From assembly GCA_031835245.1 (NCBI GenBank), contig JAVKOQ010000371.1, positions 1 through 49,000 on the forward strand: a stretch of DNA of 49,000 nucleotides, written 5' to 3'. The stretch's first letter is position 1. Each line of letters begins with the position of its first letter. Under the pieces are notes generated by a model, which was given only the letters and a program-made list of their open reading frames with translations, had not been told where the DNA came from and searched no databases. The translations under genes were made by a program, and so were the position numbers. Shown in pieces: positions 9,242 to 19,545 of this stretch. Origin of the DNA: Balamuthia mandrillaris (Eukaryota > Discosea > Longamoebia > Balamuthiidae).

Positions 9242-12200
9242 TGAATTGAATACAAGTTAAGATGAAAAGGTTTTTTCATCTGCCACACCTCTTGGGAGCC
9301 TGAACACAACGTTATCAACGCCCCAGATCTGGTCCAGGCATATGTAGATTTGGAGTGAATAAGAACCAGGTCGCCAACCTTAAACTCTTCCTCCAACTTG
9401 CCATGTGGTTTCTCTGTCTTCTCTTTTTGGGCGTTGTCTACTCTGTGGGCTTCTTTTGCAAGTTTATGCTGTGTCTCCTGCAGTTGCCTCACCCACGAAT
9501 CATTGAATAGATGTGTAGTGTAAAAAAAATTGGTACTATTTCACTTTCTTCCAAACATAACCTCATAATGGGTAAATTATTATAATGCCAGCAGCATGTG
9601 GTGATAAGAATTAAGTAGCATCAAAAGGTATGTGTGTGTATGTCCAACAACCCTGCATGCACTGGTCTCTGTAGGAGTACATCTTCATAAGGCCAAAATG
9701 CCCACCCATAGGATCATCATAGAACTGACAAAGTATCTTGTGCCTAAGCTCCTTGAGCATGATTTGTTGGATAGTAGCTTGTTTGAACTTGGCTTTATCA
9801 GGCCAAATCATGCATAATAAATGTCAGTCTTGAAGGAAGCACTGCTCTATGAGTACCAACTGATGGGGTGTCTTATGTTGACATGTCTCCTTGTTGCCTT
9901 CAATGGCTTCAACAATCCATGAAAATTCATCATCATTATGCAACAACTTTAGCCATGAGTTGGAATCCAACTTCATATCCAGTAAAACCTGCAGAGCCAT
10001 TTTCTTGTGACTGTATCCCATGGTTGTCTTCATTGTCTGACTGGCTGCCTTCTCCTTTGTCTGTGAAAGTACCCTGCTTGCAGTTCTTCAGATGAGTAAC
10101 AGTGTTGACCAAAAGCAAACAGTTCATGGCTGACACTATTGGCATTGGAATGTTCCTTCCCTAGTTGGTGAGTAACTCGGATGTGGCCAAATTCCTGCAG
10201 CTTGGCAATCCACCTCACCAACTTGCCTGAAGGGTTCTTCTGGGAGAACAGCCATTGCAGAGCTGAATGGTCAGTAATGACACATTCTAACTACTAAACA
10301 ACATAATGTCTTCAATGCTGTAGAAAGAAGACAACGGTGTAAATCTCCTTCTCTGTGGCACTCCAATTGAGCTGTCCACTGGAAAGCTTTTTGCTACTGT
10401 AGGCTACAACATGGTATAGCCCATCCTCTCCTTTCTGCTCCAGAGTTCTCCTGATGGCATAATCACTGGCATCACAGCATATCTGAAAGTCCTTTTCAGC
10501 ATCAGGATAGGCAAGGACAGGAGAACTGATCAGAGCCTCCTTCATCCCTTGGAAAGCCTTTTCCTGCTTGTTGCTCCACATGAACTTGGCCTCGTTTTGG
10601 GGCTTGTGAAGTTGGTGAGGGGCTTCACTATCTTGGCAAGATGATGGATAAACTTGTGATAGTAGTTTGCAAGTCCAAGGAAGCTTTGTAGTTGCTTCCT
10701 GGTGGTAGGGTGTGGGCAATCTTGCACCGCCTTGACCTTGCTCTGTACTGGGCTAATTCCATTGCTAGACACCATGGTACTCCATCATCTCCTTCATGAA
10801 GGTGCATTTGTTGACCTTCACATAGAGTCGATACTCATGGAGACGCTCAAAGACCTTGTGTAAGTGAATGAGGTGGTCCTTAAATGTCTTAGAAAAATAA
10901 TGAAGTAGTCAATATGACACCAAGAAAACTTCTGCTTGAATTCGCCAAAGATCTCATCCATTCCTAGTTGGAATGTAGCAGGAGTGTTAGTAGGTCAGAA
11001 GGGCATAACCACAGGCTTAAACTGACTGGATTTTGTAATGAAGGCACACATATTTGCAGTATGTTCCTCCATAAGGAAGTGCCAATAACCACACACTAAG
11101 TTGAATTTGAATTGGAACTTGGAGCCATGGAGGCAATTCAGTCCATCCTCAATGTTAGGCATTGGGTAAGAATCCTTCAGGCTTCACACAGATGGGGGTA
11201 TAATCTGTTAGGACTATCTTGTGGGGTGGAAGTTTGACACTTCCTGGCTCAGGAAGCTTGTAGCAGAAGACGTCCTTGTATTCAAGGGCCAGCTCTAGAA
11301 GCCATGCTTTCTGCCCAATATCCAGGTTCGCATCATTCATGAGCTCTCTCAAGCCCATCATTACCTCTTCCTCAATAGGAAGCTCCACTGGATAGATAAT
11401 GTCCACGACATCTTGGGTCTCCTTTGTGACTGAGGTGCACACTCAGTCATCATCAGAGTCACTAGACAAACCATCCACAGGTTTGCTCTCAGCAAGAAGT
11501 AACCAGTGTTATCACACTTCCAAAATATCCCAGCCAATAAGAAGATCATGCAGCATCGGATCATCCTCTGCCAAGACAGCAATGGTTGCCTTGACATTCT
11601 TGTAAGTAGGCATCTGAAAACGAAGAGTGACATAACCCTTTGGCTTCACTTCATGGCCAGTAGCACTTCTCCACATATCCCTGTTATGTAGGCTACTAAT
11701 TTTCACTCCTTTGGGTAGAAGTGTTTGTTAGACGAAGCTATCAGTGGCACAGGAGTCCAGTGCGGCCTTGATTGTCCTGCCTCCAGAGATCTTCATAGAC
11801 ATCCTTGGTAGACAATGTGTGTTCTTGATGACAATATTTGTTGATCCGGTCCTTCCACTAGCACTATCCTTCTGGGCTGGCTCCTGGCTTTGGCTTCTAG
11901 ACTTGCCCTTTGTGTCCTGCAAAGTACCACCAAAAGTATTCTTCTTTTTACTTTGGTTGACATGTTTCTGTTTTGAGTACTCTCTTGTCTTGTGCTCTCT
12001 TGACTTGCAGTTGTAGCAAAAGGGTCGTTTCTTCTTCCCATCATTGCCTGAACTGCTGTCATTGTTGTTCTTATCCCGTTGAGAGCTCCTTGACTGATGG
12101 TCCAAGCTCTTCTTTACATGCTGTTGTCCTTCTCAGTCTCTCATGAGGTTTAGGGCATCAGCCATATTAGCAATGTCCTTCTGCTGAAGGAATTTCTCCT

Positions 12201-13326
12201 TCAGGTCCGGAACAGCTCCTGCAATGAACTTCTCCAAGACCTGAGTCTTGCTGAAATCCATGAAGAAAGCCTCTCACAGTGCTGTTCACACTCACAAGTT
12301 CCAAGCATCCACAGACTCATCAACGTTCATCTGAAGATTTCCAAGTGTCATGATCTTAGCGGTTGCTTGGTCATGATGCTGAAAGCAGTTGAGAAGCTGT
12401 GTTTTCACTTCTGTGGGGGTTAATAAAATGCCACCTTTTGTTCATTCTTGCTCAAGGAAGCAGCAAACAACATCAGTGTTATCATGAAGTTGTCCTTCAA
12501 AGTGAAGGATATAATTCTGATGACTCCAGCCAGCAGCAGTTGCATAGCAGTCAAACGAGGTCATAAAGATGTTTGGGTCCTCATTTGGCTTGCCATGGAA
12601 GGTCGGCAGCATTTCTGGTGTAAGCAGACTCTGCATCAGCTGAACATCACCCAAGCTGTCACCAATGTTGTTTTTGGCCATGCATCATCAAAAATCTCGA
12701 TGACAAGCCGTGAGATTAAGAGTTTTTCTCTTCTCCTTCTCTTTCTCTTCCTCCTCTTCACTCAAAGATGAAGAGCTGGACCCAGAGCTGAGACTGTCAT
12801 CCTTCTGTCCTTTGTCTGCAAGTTGGGTCTTGACAAGATTTTACAGTTGAGAGATCAAGTCGTTAAGAGCCACAAGAGCTACATTGTTGCTTTTTCTTGC
12901 TAGTTTAATGTTGTTAAAGAGCACATCTGCTAAAGGTTTCCAACTTTTGATCAAGATGGTTGATACAGTCAGACAAAGAAGAAGTGCCGCTAGCCTGCTT
13001 GACCCAGAGCTTGTCATGGTCTGCTTGGCTTGCACAAAGCTCAGAGAGGGCCTGGTCTATGGCGTCTAGCCTGTCTGTTGGAAGAGTTGTAGTAGTAGAG
13101 GAGGGAGTGTTGGAAGCTGGAGAGATAGCACCACTGGAAAGTGAACTGCTCTGGGTACCAAAAGAAGGTGTTGTACCTGTCTGCAGTGAAGTTCCTGACA
13201 TTGTGTCATCAAACACTGCTACAAAAGCGCTCCAAGTTTCCTTTGAAAAACCCTGAGTATTCAAAATAGGTTAATCACCTGAAAACTGAACTTACCAAGA
13301 AAAAAGTAAGCCAATGTCACCAAGTA

Positions 13327-13461
13327 TGAGTGTAAGGAAAAGCCCTTTAATAGAATGAATAGAAGAGATATATATAAAAGGAGAGATAGGGATGGGTATT
13401 ATAGAAGAGTGGTATTACAACTACTAGGTCAATGATGATGATACTGCTCTTCAATATGCCA
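13327..13461 (-). repeat. LTR-like repeat shared by two tandem copies
   Basis: Starts TGAGTGTAAGG and ends CTTCAATATGCCA. It sits between the internal region of one copy of the old gypsy lineage (left) and the integrase end of a second copy (right). A single shared LTR between tandem copies is the usual product of unequal recombination. Confidence 0.7.
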
Positions 13462-15175
13462 GCTTACCATACCATTTCTTCTTTAGAACACATCATTAAA
13501 CAGATGAGTAGTGTTCCTCAAATCAGTACTGTTGGACTTCCTTCCAAATATAAGCTCATAAGGGGTAAATTGTTGTCCTGGCAGCAGTGTGTAGTGATAA
13601 GCCTAAAGTAGCATCAAAAGGTATGCACTTCAGGCTTGTTGCCTGCCATTCACGAATTTTCGGAGCTGCTCCTTAAGGGTGTGGTTGTATTATTAAACTA
13701 TGCCATTTCCTCAGGGATGCTCTGCTGTGGTATATTTGTGCTTGATGCCAAGAAGAGTCAATAGCTCATTGTTGCGTTTGTTGATGAACTCTTTTCCTTG
13801 ATCAAACAGAAGCTCCTTAGGGAGTCCATGCTTGGGAAGATCTCAAGTAAGGCCTTCACCACTTCCTTAGCTTGTTTTATCTTTAATGAACAAATGACCA
13901 GCCAACACATGAAGGCATCAATGGTGACCAAGGCATATTAGTACCCTTCAGCCATCAAGGGCACCTCATTGATCAGGTCCATGCAGACTGTTAGTAGGTC
14001 TGAAGGCATAACCACAGCAAAAACAAAGAGTGACATAACCCTTTGGCTTCACTTCATGGCCAGTAGTACTTCTCCACATATCCCTGTTATATAGGCTATT
14101 AATTTTCACTCCTTTGGGTAGAAGTGTTTTTCAAACAAAGGGAACAGCTGTTGTGAATGAAGCTATTAGTGGCACAGGAGTCCAGTGCAGCCTTAACTGT
14201 CCTTCCTTCGGAGTTCCTCATAAACATCCTTAGTAGACAACACATATTCTTGACAACAATATTCATTGATCCTGTCCTTCCACCAGCACTGTCCTTCTGG
14301 GCTCCTGGCTTTGGCTTCCAAACTTGCCCTTTGTGTCCCACAAAGCACTGCCAAAAGTATCCTTCTTCTTACTTTGGGAGACATGTTTCTTTTCCAAGCA
14401 CTCCCTTGTCCAATGCTCTCTTGACTTGCAGTTGTAGCCAAAGGGTTGTTTCTTCTTCCATCATTGCCTGAACGCTGTCATTGTTGTTCTTATCCCATCA
14501 AGAGCTCTTTGACCAATGGTCAAAGCTCTTCTTCACCTGCTGTTGTCCTTCCCAGTCTCTAGTGAGGTTCAGGGCATCAGCCATATTAGCAATGTCCTCC
14601 TGCTGAAGGAATTTCTCCTTCAGGTCCAGAACAGCTCCTGTGATAAACTTCTCCAAGACCTGAGTCTTGCTGAAATCTGTGAGAAAAGCCTTTTGTAGCA
14701 CTGTTTGCACTTGCAAGTTCCAAGCATCCACAGACTCATCAACATTCATCCAAAGATTTCCAAGTTTCATGATCTTAGCAGTCTGTTGGAAAACCAACCA
14801 TTTCTTTCATTATGACTTCTTGTCAACACTCTCCCTGACACCTCCAAATTTCCACACCCTTTTTATTTTCCCTTTTTCCTTGTGACATGTTCAAAGCACA
14901 CACTTTGGTCCACACCCCTGTTCTTGTAAATAAACCCAGAGTTGCTTATGTGTTGTCCCTTTCTTGATCTACAGGGTTATTCCCCATCAACAGAGAGATA
15001 ACAGCACCAGAAAGTGGACTGCTCTGGGTACCAAAAGAAGGTGTTGTAAATGTCTATGGTGAAGTTCTTAACATTGTGTCACTGAACATTGCTATGAAAG
15101 TGCTTCAAATTTTTTCTGAAAACCCTAAGTAGGTTAATTACCCAAAAACTGAACTTATTACAAAGAAAGTGAGCT
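13462..15175 (-). mobile_element. Second, internally deleted copy of the old gypsy lineage
   Basis: Segments resemble the first copy in the same order: 13470-13980 resembles 9240-9640 and beyond (integrase), 13985-14015 resembles part of the RT segment near 10990, 14020-14780 resembles 11610-12360 (protease to gag), and 15000-15170 resembles 13120-13300 (start of gag). Large internal parts are absent, and an LTR of the young family lies within it. It is broken in many places and CpG-poor. Confidence 0.8.
14784..14992 (+). mobile_element. Old solo LTR of the chromovirus-like family
   Basis: A 209-bp relative of the 200-bp LTR at position 1, with TGTTGG and CATCAACA ends and a short insertion near its left end. 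It has no internal region. No clear target-site duplication is seen. Compared with the neighbouring copy, about 0.75 kb of the host element is missing at this site, so insertion and deletion may be linked. Most differences from the young LTR are CpG-type. Confidence 0.88.
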
Positions 15176-15590
15176 AATCAGGCCATTTCCCTTACCTACC
15201 TGTCAGAACCCACTCATCAAAATTCACTTTATAAAAAGAAAACTGTCAATAATTAGATAGCTTTTGCTTGAGAGGTATTATATTCCCAAAAGGAAACTGT
15301 AAACTTCCCAGCTTGTGATCAAGAAAGTCCAAAAAGATTACTTCTCAGATTAGCCACATGCAGTATTTGAATGAAAGATCGATCAAATGAATTTTCTACG
15401 AAATTTTGAGTTTCTTTGAAGAATAATTTCTAACTTTTATTGAAAGGGAACATATTAAAAAAAAAAAAGAAAATGAATCACTTTGTTTATTACTTCCATA
15501 ACATTTACGCCATGCTGGTGTTTAGGTGAACCAATTTTTCTTCAACTTCCTTTAGCATTCACACTGAACCTGCATATAATGTTTTCCCTC
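15176..15590. other. Stretch with no recognised gene
   Basis: AT-rich sequence with an A-run at about 15457-15468. No product, RNA gene or repeat was recognised. It may include intron or untranslated sequence of the gene fragment to its right. Confidence 0.5.
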
Positions 15591-16165
15591 ACACTCATCA
15601 CCAGGCTCCAGTTGCTGAGCTCTCCACTGTAGCTGCACCTTCACTTGCTGCTTTTCCTGCAGCATCTCCTGTAGTACCTCCTGCTCCTCCTATGGCACCT
15701 CTTGCAGCACCTCCCACAGCACCTTTCATAGTACCTCCTGTGGCACCTCCTGCAGCTCCTCCTGTTGCACCTCCAGTTCCTCCTGCTGCTGGTAATAATA
15801 ATGGACAGGGTGCCCAAAATTATACTTTGTTTGGAAGACCTTGCATGTAAGTTTTTTTTTCAACTCTGATTGAATGACATCATGCAGCCAAATTGTTGTT
15901 GTTTAAAGTGCAATAGCCTTACTTTCTCATGAATAGGTTTGGTAGGCATTTTCTGACTGGCATGAGTGTCTCCACTCTTTGTATTGAACAGCAAATCAAT
16001 GAGACACATAGTGTGGTGAACCTTCAAGATGAAGAGGATGAATATTTTGATATGGATGGTTCATTGATAGTAACAAAAGTGAAAGGAATGGTCACTTCTT
16101 TACCCATTGATGTGGAAGACAAAGCATCATTCATTTGCAAGAAAACGCAGGAGATCCTGATTTAG
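15591..16165 (+). CDS. Proline/alanine-rich gene fragment with one intron
   Basis: An open frame from about 15604 encodes a Pro/Ala/Val-rich segment of about 60 residues with repeated PPVAPP-type units, then GNNNGQGAQNYTLFGRP. A consensus donor (GTAAGT at 15848) and an acceptor ending ATAG (15938) join in phase to a second exon that ends at 16165 with about 77 codons, containing an acidic DEEDEYFDMDG stretch. An acceptor-like CACCAG just before 15604 suggests an earlier exon, not located. Few CpGs remain, as in the surrounding fossils, but these two exons have no internal stops. No family is recognised. It may be a real gene, a 3' gene relic, or part of an element. Confidence 0.45.
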
Positions 16166-16587
16166 AAGTGGAAGAAAGACCACAACTACAACATCGCACA
16201 AGAAGCACAGCAGAAACAATGCTCACACTTCTTTTGTGCAGTGCACCACATTTTTTATGACAATATTTGTAGATTCTATCCTTTTATAATTTGCATTATT
16301 ATTTGCATTATTTATTCCTTTTAGTATCTTTTTAGAAAAAAATGAAAGTATGAACAAACAACATAGAAACTTATACAACATTCAAATAAAGGTTTTAAAG
16401 ATTAAGGAATGAAGCAATCAATTTAAAAACAGCACTTAGAAAGAAAAAATGGATTTAAAGAGACCTGAGAGTAGTCATCAAGGAGAATCACAGGTCTGCC
16501 AAAGAAAAACACTGCCAAAAATTTGAACCATTGGTCTACATTTCTTCTTTTTGTACATTGTTACTTGGCAATATGAAGAAAGTTGCA

Positions 16588-16941
16588 TCACAGCTCACGT
16601 TTAGCAGCAAAGAAAGCAATAGTGCTCTGTTGATTGCCTTGTAACCTTGCCAAAGAGACATGCATGATCTGCCCACAAGTGGTGATGGTGCCTGCTGTGC
16701 TTCCTCTAGATAGAGCCGAGTCATAGATGCCAAGAAAGACCTTCCCTTTGGTGATGTTCTGAAAAGTATCTTCAAGATAAACAGTCCAATCCAGGTCTGC
16801 ACAGGTAGCATGGTGAAGCACCCGAGCCTGTCCTCCCACCAACATTGGACATTCTCCTTCATCCAAGACCTGTTGCCCTTGAGAACCATATATCACCAGG
16901 GCTGTAATCAACAAAAACACAACTTTGCAGCAGAGCTTCAT
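16588..16941 (-). CDS. Small secreted protein of unknown family
   Basis: An intronless 117-codon frame starting ATG at 16941. Residues 1-22 form a clear signal peptide: KLCCK, then the hydrophobic VVFLLITALVIYG, then SQGQ. The remaining 95 residues contain three cysteines, in GECPM, ATCADLDW and TTCGQIMH, and end AAKREL. The family is not recognised. Protease-inhibitor or lectin-like folds are possible but unsupported. The ORF is intact although the surrounding DNA is CpG-poor fossil sequence, which argues for selection or a recent origin. Nothing else recognisable lies between this gene and RBM42. Confidence 0.6.
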   Translation of the reverse strand: MKLCCKVVFLLITALVIYGSQGQQVLDEGECPMLVGGQARVLHHATCADLDWTVYLEDTFQNITKGKVFLGIYDSALSRGSTAGTITTCGQIMHVSLARLQGNQQSTIAFFAAKREL

Positions 16942-17212
16942 TAGAGATTTGTGAAGGTAACTAGATGTGTGGAAAAAATGTCTTGCTTCATGTATAGAAA
17001 AGTGCTACCAATTGTTCAGCATCAAGTCTGTTTTTGGCACATACCTCCAGACTTGCTAGCTAATGCTGGGGAACTTCACAAAAACATTCGCTTGTTTCAT
17101 TTTTTTTTCACCAAAAACAGCTACCAAAAACACAAATGTAGCAGAAATGATCTAGCTCCTGGTGCCCAATGATGCGAAGATGACTGAGATGGCATTGGTG
17201 ATTGATGGTCAA

Positions 17213-18264
17213 CTAAAGGCCAACATGGTTGGGTCCTCTTGTCCTCTTTTTCTTGGTCTGTTTGGATGAGTGTTGTTTGTTGGAAGATGTACTCTTCACC
17301 TTCTCCTCATCTAAAAAGTCCTTCCATCGGCTCTTTCGCAGCTTCATTGGCCTGTTACCCAAATATTTACCTATCGTATCAAAGCCAAATTTTAACAAAG
17401 ATGTACATAATGCAAGAGAAAATTTGTCAGCAGGTGTAAGAAATGTGCAAAGGAGGTAATATTTTTTGAGAAGATAGAAATTTACCATTCATTTCCCTTA
17501 AAGCTTGAATGTAATCTCTTGGGTCAGAAAAGCTAACAAAGCCATAACCTTTGGTCTTGGTAGTGCGTTTATCACGTACCACTCGGCTCTTCAAATATGA
17601 AGGATACTTGGAGAACGCTCCTTTGAGCATTTCGTCATTGACCTCGTTGCCCAAGTCGCCTACAAATATCCTGAAGTCATCTGCCAATATAAGAGGGTGA
17701 GAACTTTGTAGGAAAGAAGAAGTGAAGGGGAGATGACGTCTCATCAGAAGCAAGAACAAGGAAAACTTTAGTTTTGGAATAAGGACAGGGAGAGAAAAAG
17801 AGGTAATGTACTTTCAGGCCATTCAGCCAAGGTAGGATCCTCCCATGTAGTGCCAGCTGCTTTGCGGTGTACAGGCGCTGGGCCTCTTGTGCCAACCTAT
17901 CCATGAGTTAAATTTTCAAGGTCACAAAGAAAGAGAGAGTGGGAGAGAGAACCTTGGCTCCAGAGCGAGGTTGTGAAGGAGCGGGCGCTATCACCACAGG
18001 GACAGAAGGATAGGGTGGGTAGGAAGTCACAAAAGAGGTTGTTGTAGCATGAGAAGGAAGAGGCCTGTTCAGGGTGGTGGGAGTTGTGGAAATGGTGGTG
18101 GGGTTCAGCGTTGCCGGCGAACTTGCAATCTCGGTTCGAATAACTGGTGCTTTCTCTGCCACCACAGCCTGTCTCTCTGGTTGATGATAAAAAGCAAGGT
18201 CAAAAATGTGTGCGCAATACAGTTTCACTCCGTTCAGACGCAAAGGACTACCAACCAACAACAT
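17213..18264 (-). CDS. RBM42: RNA-binding protein RBM42 homologue
   Basis: Four exons read by splice phase: 18264-17953, 17896-17812, 17680-17486, 17370-17213. The product is a single RRM protein with RNP2 IFVGDL and RNP1 KGYGFVSF. It has the RBM42-diagnostic lead-in WEDPTLAEWPE and follow-on MKLRKSRWKD, then a Lys/Arg-rich nuclear-type tail. The N-terminal half is Pro/Ser/Thr-rich. In animals RBM42 binds hnRNP K and acts in splicing and stress granules. The start at 18264 is the first ATG of the open frame and is less certain than the rest. A tRNA-Leu gene lies divergently 168 bp upstream. Confidence 0.9.
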
Positions 18265-18431
18265 GCTCTAACTTTCTCTTTGTGCCTTGTTTGTGCTGCG
18301 CAGAGAAGTCATCCATTGTTGCGTCTAATCTTTTTTTTTGTTTTTTGGCCAACGAAAATAAAGCTGAAGCTGCTTGGCAGGCTATATTTGGGCTAGTGGA
18401 ACCAATCTTTTTCCACCAGATATGTCACATA

Positions 18432-18513
18432 GCACGGATGGCCGAGCGGTCTAAGGCGGTAGCTTCAGGTGCTATTATCTTCGGATGCGTGGGTTCAAAT
18501 CCCACTCCGTGCA
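18432..18513 (+). tRNA. tRNA-Leu (anticodon CAG), copy 1
   Basis: An 82-nt type II tRNA without intron. The acceptor stem GCACGGA pairs with TCCGTGC. D stem GCC/GGC, anticodon loop TTCAGGT gives anticodon CAG, a long variable arm (ATCTTCGGAT) and T arm GTGGG-TTCAAAT-CCCAC follow. Internal A and B boxes (TGGCCGAGCGG, GGTTCAAATCC) serve Pol III. It lies between the starts and ends of two leftward genes and is identical to the copy at 26478. Confidence 0.97.
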
Positions 18514-18519
18514 ACTAGC

Positions 18520-18526
18520 TTTTTTT
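18520..18526 (+). terminator. Pol III terminator of tRNA-Leu copy 1
   Basis: A run of seven T residues begins 7 nt after the tRNA, a standard RNA polymerase III stop. Confidence 0.85.
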
Positions 18527-18539
18527 CTAAATCAACTGC

Positions 18540-18619
18540 AAAATTTTTTGAGTCCACAGAGTAGTCCGCAGAGCTCTGCGGAGTAGTGCAAAATTGTTTT
18601 TTTTTTCCTGCTGTTTAAT
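18540..18619. other. Short spacer after tRNA-Leu copy 1
   Basis: An 80-bp spacer between the tRNA terminator and the CLU-TPR stop codon, with a short GC-rich repeat (CCGCAGAGCTCTGCGG is palindromic, about 18569-18584) and a T-run. The palindrome may be a 3'-end structure of the leftward transcript. Confidence 0.4.
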
Positions 18620-19502
18620 TTAAATATGCGAAGAGGCATAAAACAAAGAAGGGTGCAAGGACGGAGATAGGATGGTGTCTCCTCTCCAATGCAGGGCATC
18701 AATGTTGGGGGCCATGATCGTTGTAGTTCCGCCGTACGTTGTTGATCGTTGAAGGGCCTGCTTATGGTCAGATGCTTCTGCAAGAGAAGGGCTCTGGATG
18801 GCAGGAGTGGGGTGACAAGAAGTAGAAACAAAGCAAAGCGATTTGATACAAGCATTGAAGCAGTTCTGCAGCTCCCCAAGACGCAAGTTCTCTCCTCCAA
18901 ACTCTCGGATGAGAGACAAGAAGGATATCTCCACATTCTTGTTGGATCTATTGGATTTTACTGGGATTAGCAGACACAAGGAAACACAATTGAGAAATAA
19001 TGAAGGCGAACCTCAAGTGGAGAGTGAGATAGGCTTGCAGTTCATCCTTTAAAAGTGAGAGTTGTTGTTTGATGTCTTCCTCTTGTTTCTCAAGGAGAAT
19101 GGATAGTACTTTGTCTTTCAAAAGTATAACATCTTTCCAATTCTTCAGTGCATGAGAGCACCTTGGATTCAGAACCAAACACTGGTGATACTGCTCAGAG
19201 CAGAGGCCCAATACCCCTAACTGAACTCTTTGTGTGGCTTAATCCCGCAAGAGCAAAAAATACGCATTGTTCAGAGAAATGCTAAAAAACTAGGTAGGAA
19301 AGAAAGTACAAACCAAGAGTAGCGGGTGCTTGTGTGGACGACATCAGCGAATTAACATATCTAAATAGAGCATTGCCATAGTTGAAATGCAGTTCATAGT
19401 CGTTGCTTTTGAGAAGAAGGGCAGCTTTGTACTTTTCAAAAGCTTCCATATAAAGCTGACTTGCTTTGCTCCCATTGCGACTGAGTCTTGCTTTTTTACT
19501 AA

Positions 19503-19545
<43 letters not shown>

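Larger units (their letters stand above)
9072..13461 (-). mobile_element. Old Ty3/gypsy element, second lineage
   Basis: A minus-strand LTR element unrelated in its ends to the one at position 1. Parts from high to low coordinate: gag (about 12450-13264), a CCHC-like knuckle (about 12000), protease (about 11510-11710), reverse transcriptase (about 10600-11440), RNase H (about 10310-10720), integrase (about 9230-10220). Short related direct repeats flank it at 9072-9241 and 13327-13461, likely LTRs. It is heavily broken, with many interruptions, and is CpG-poor, so it is old. Confidence 0.85.
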
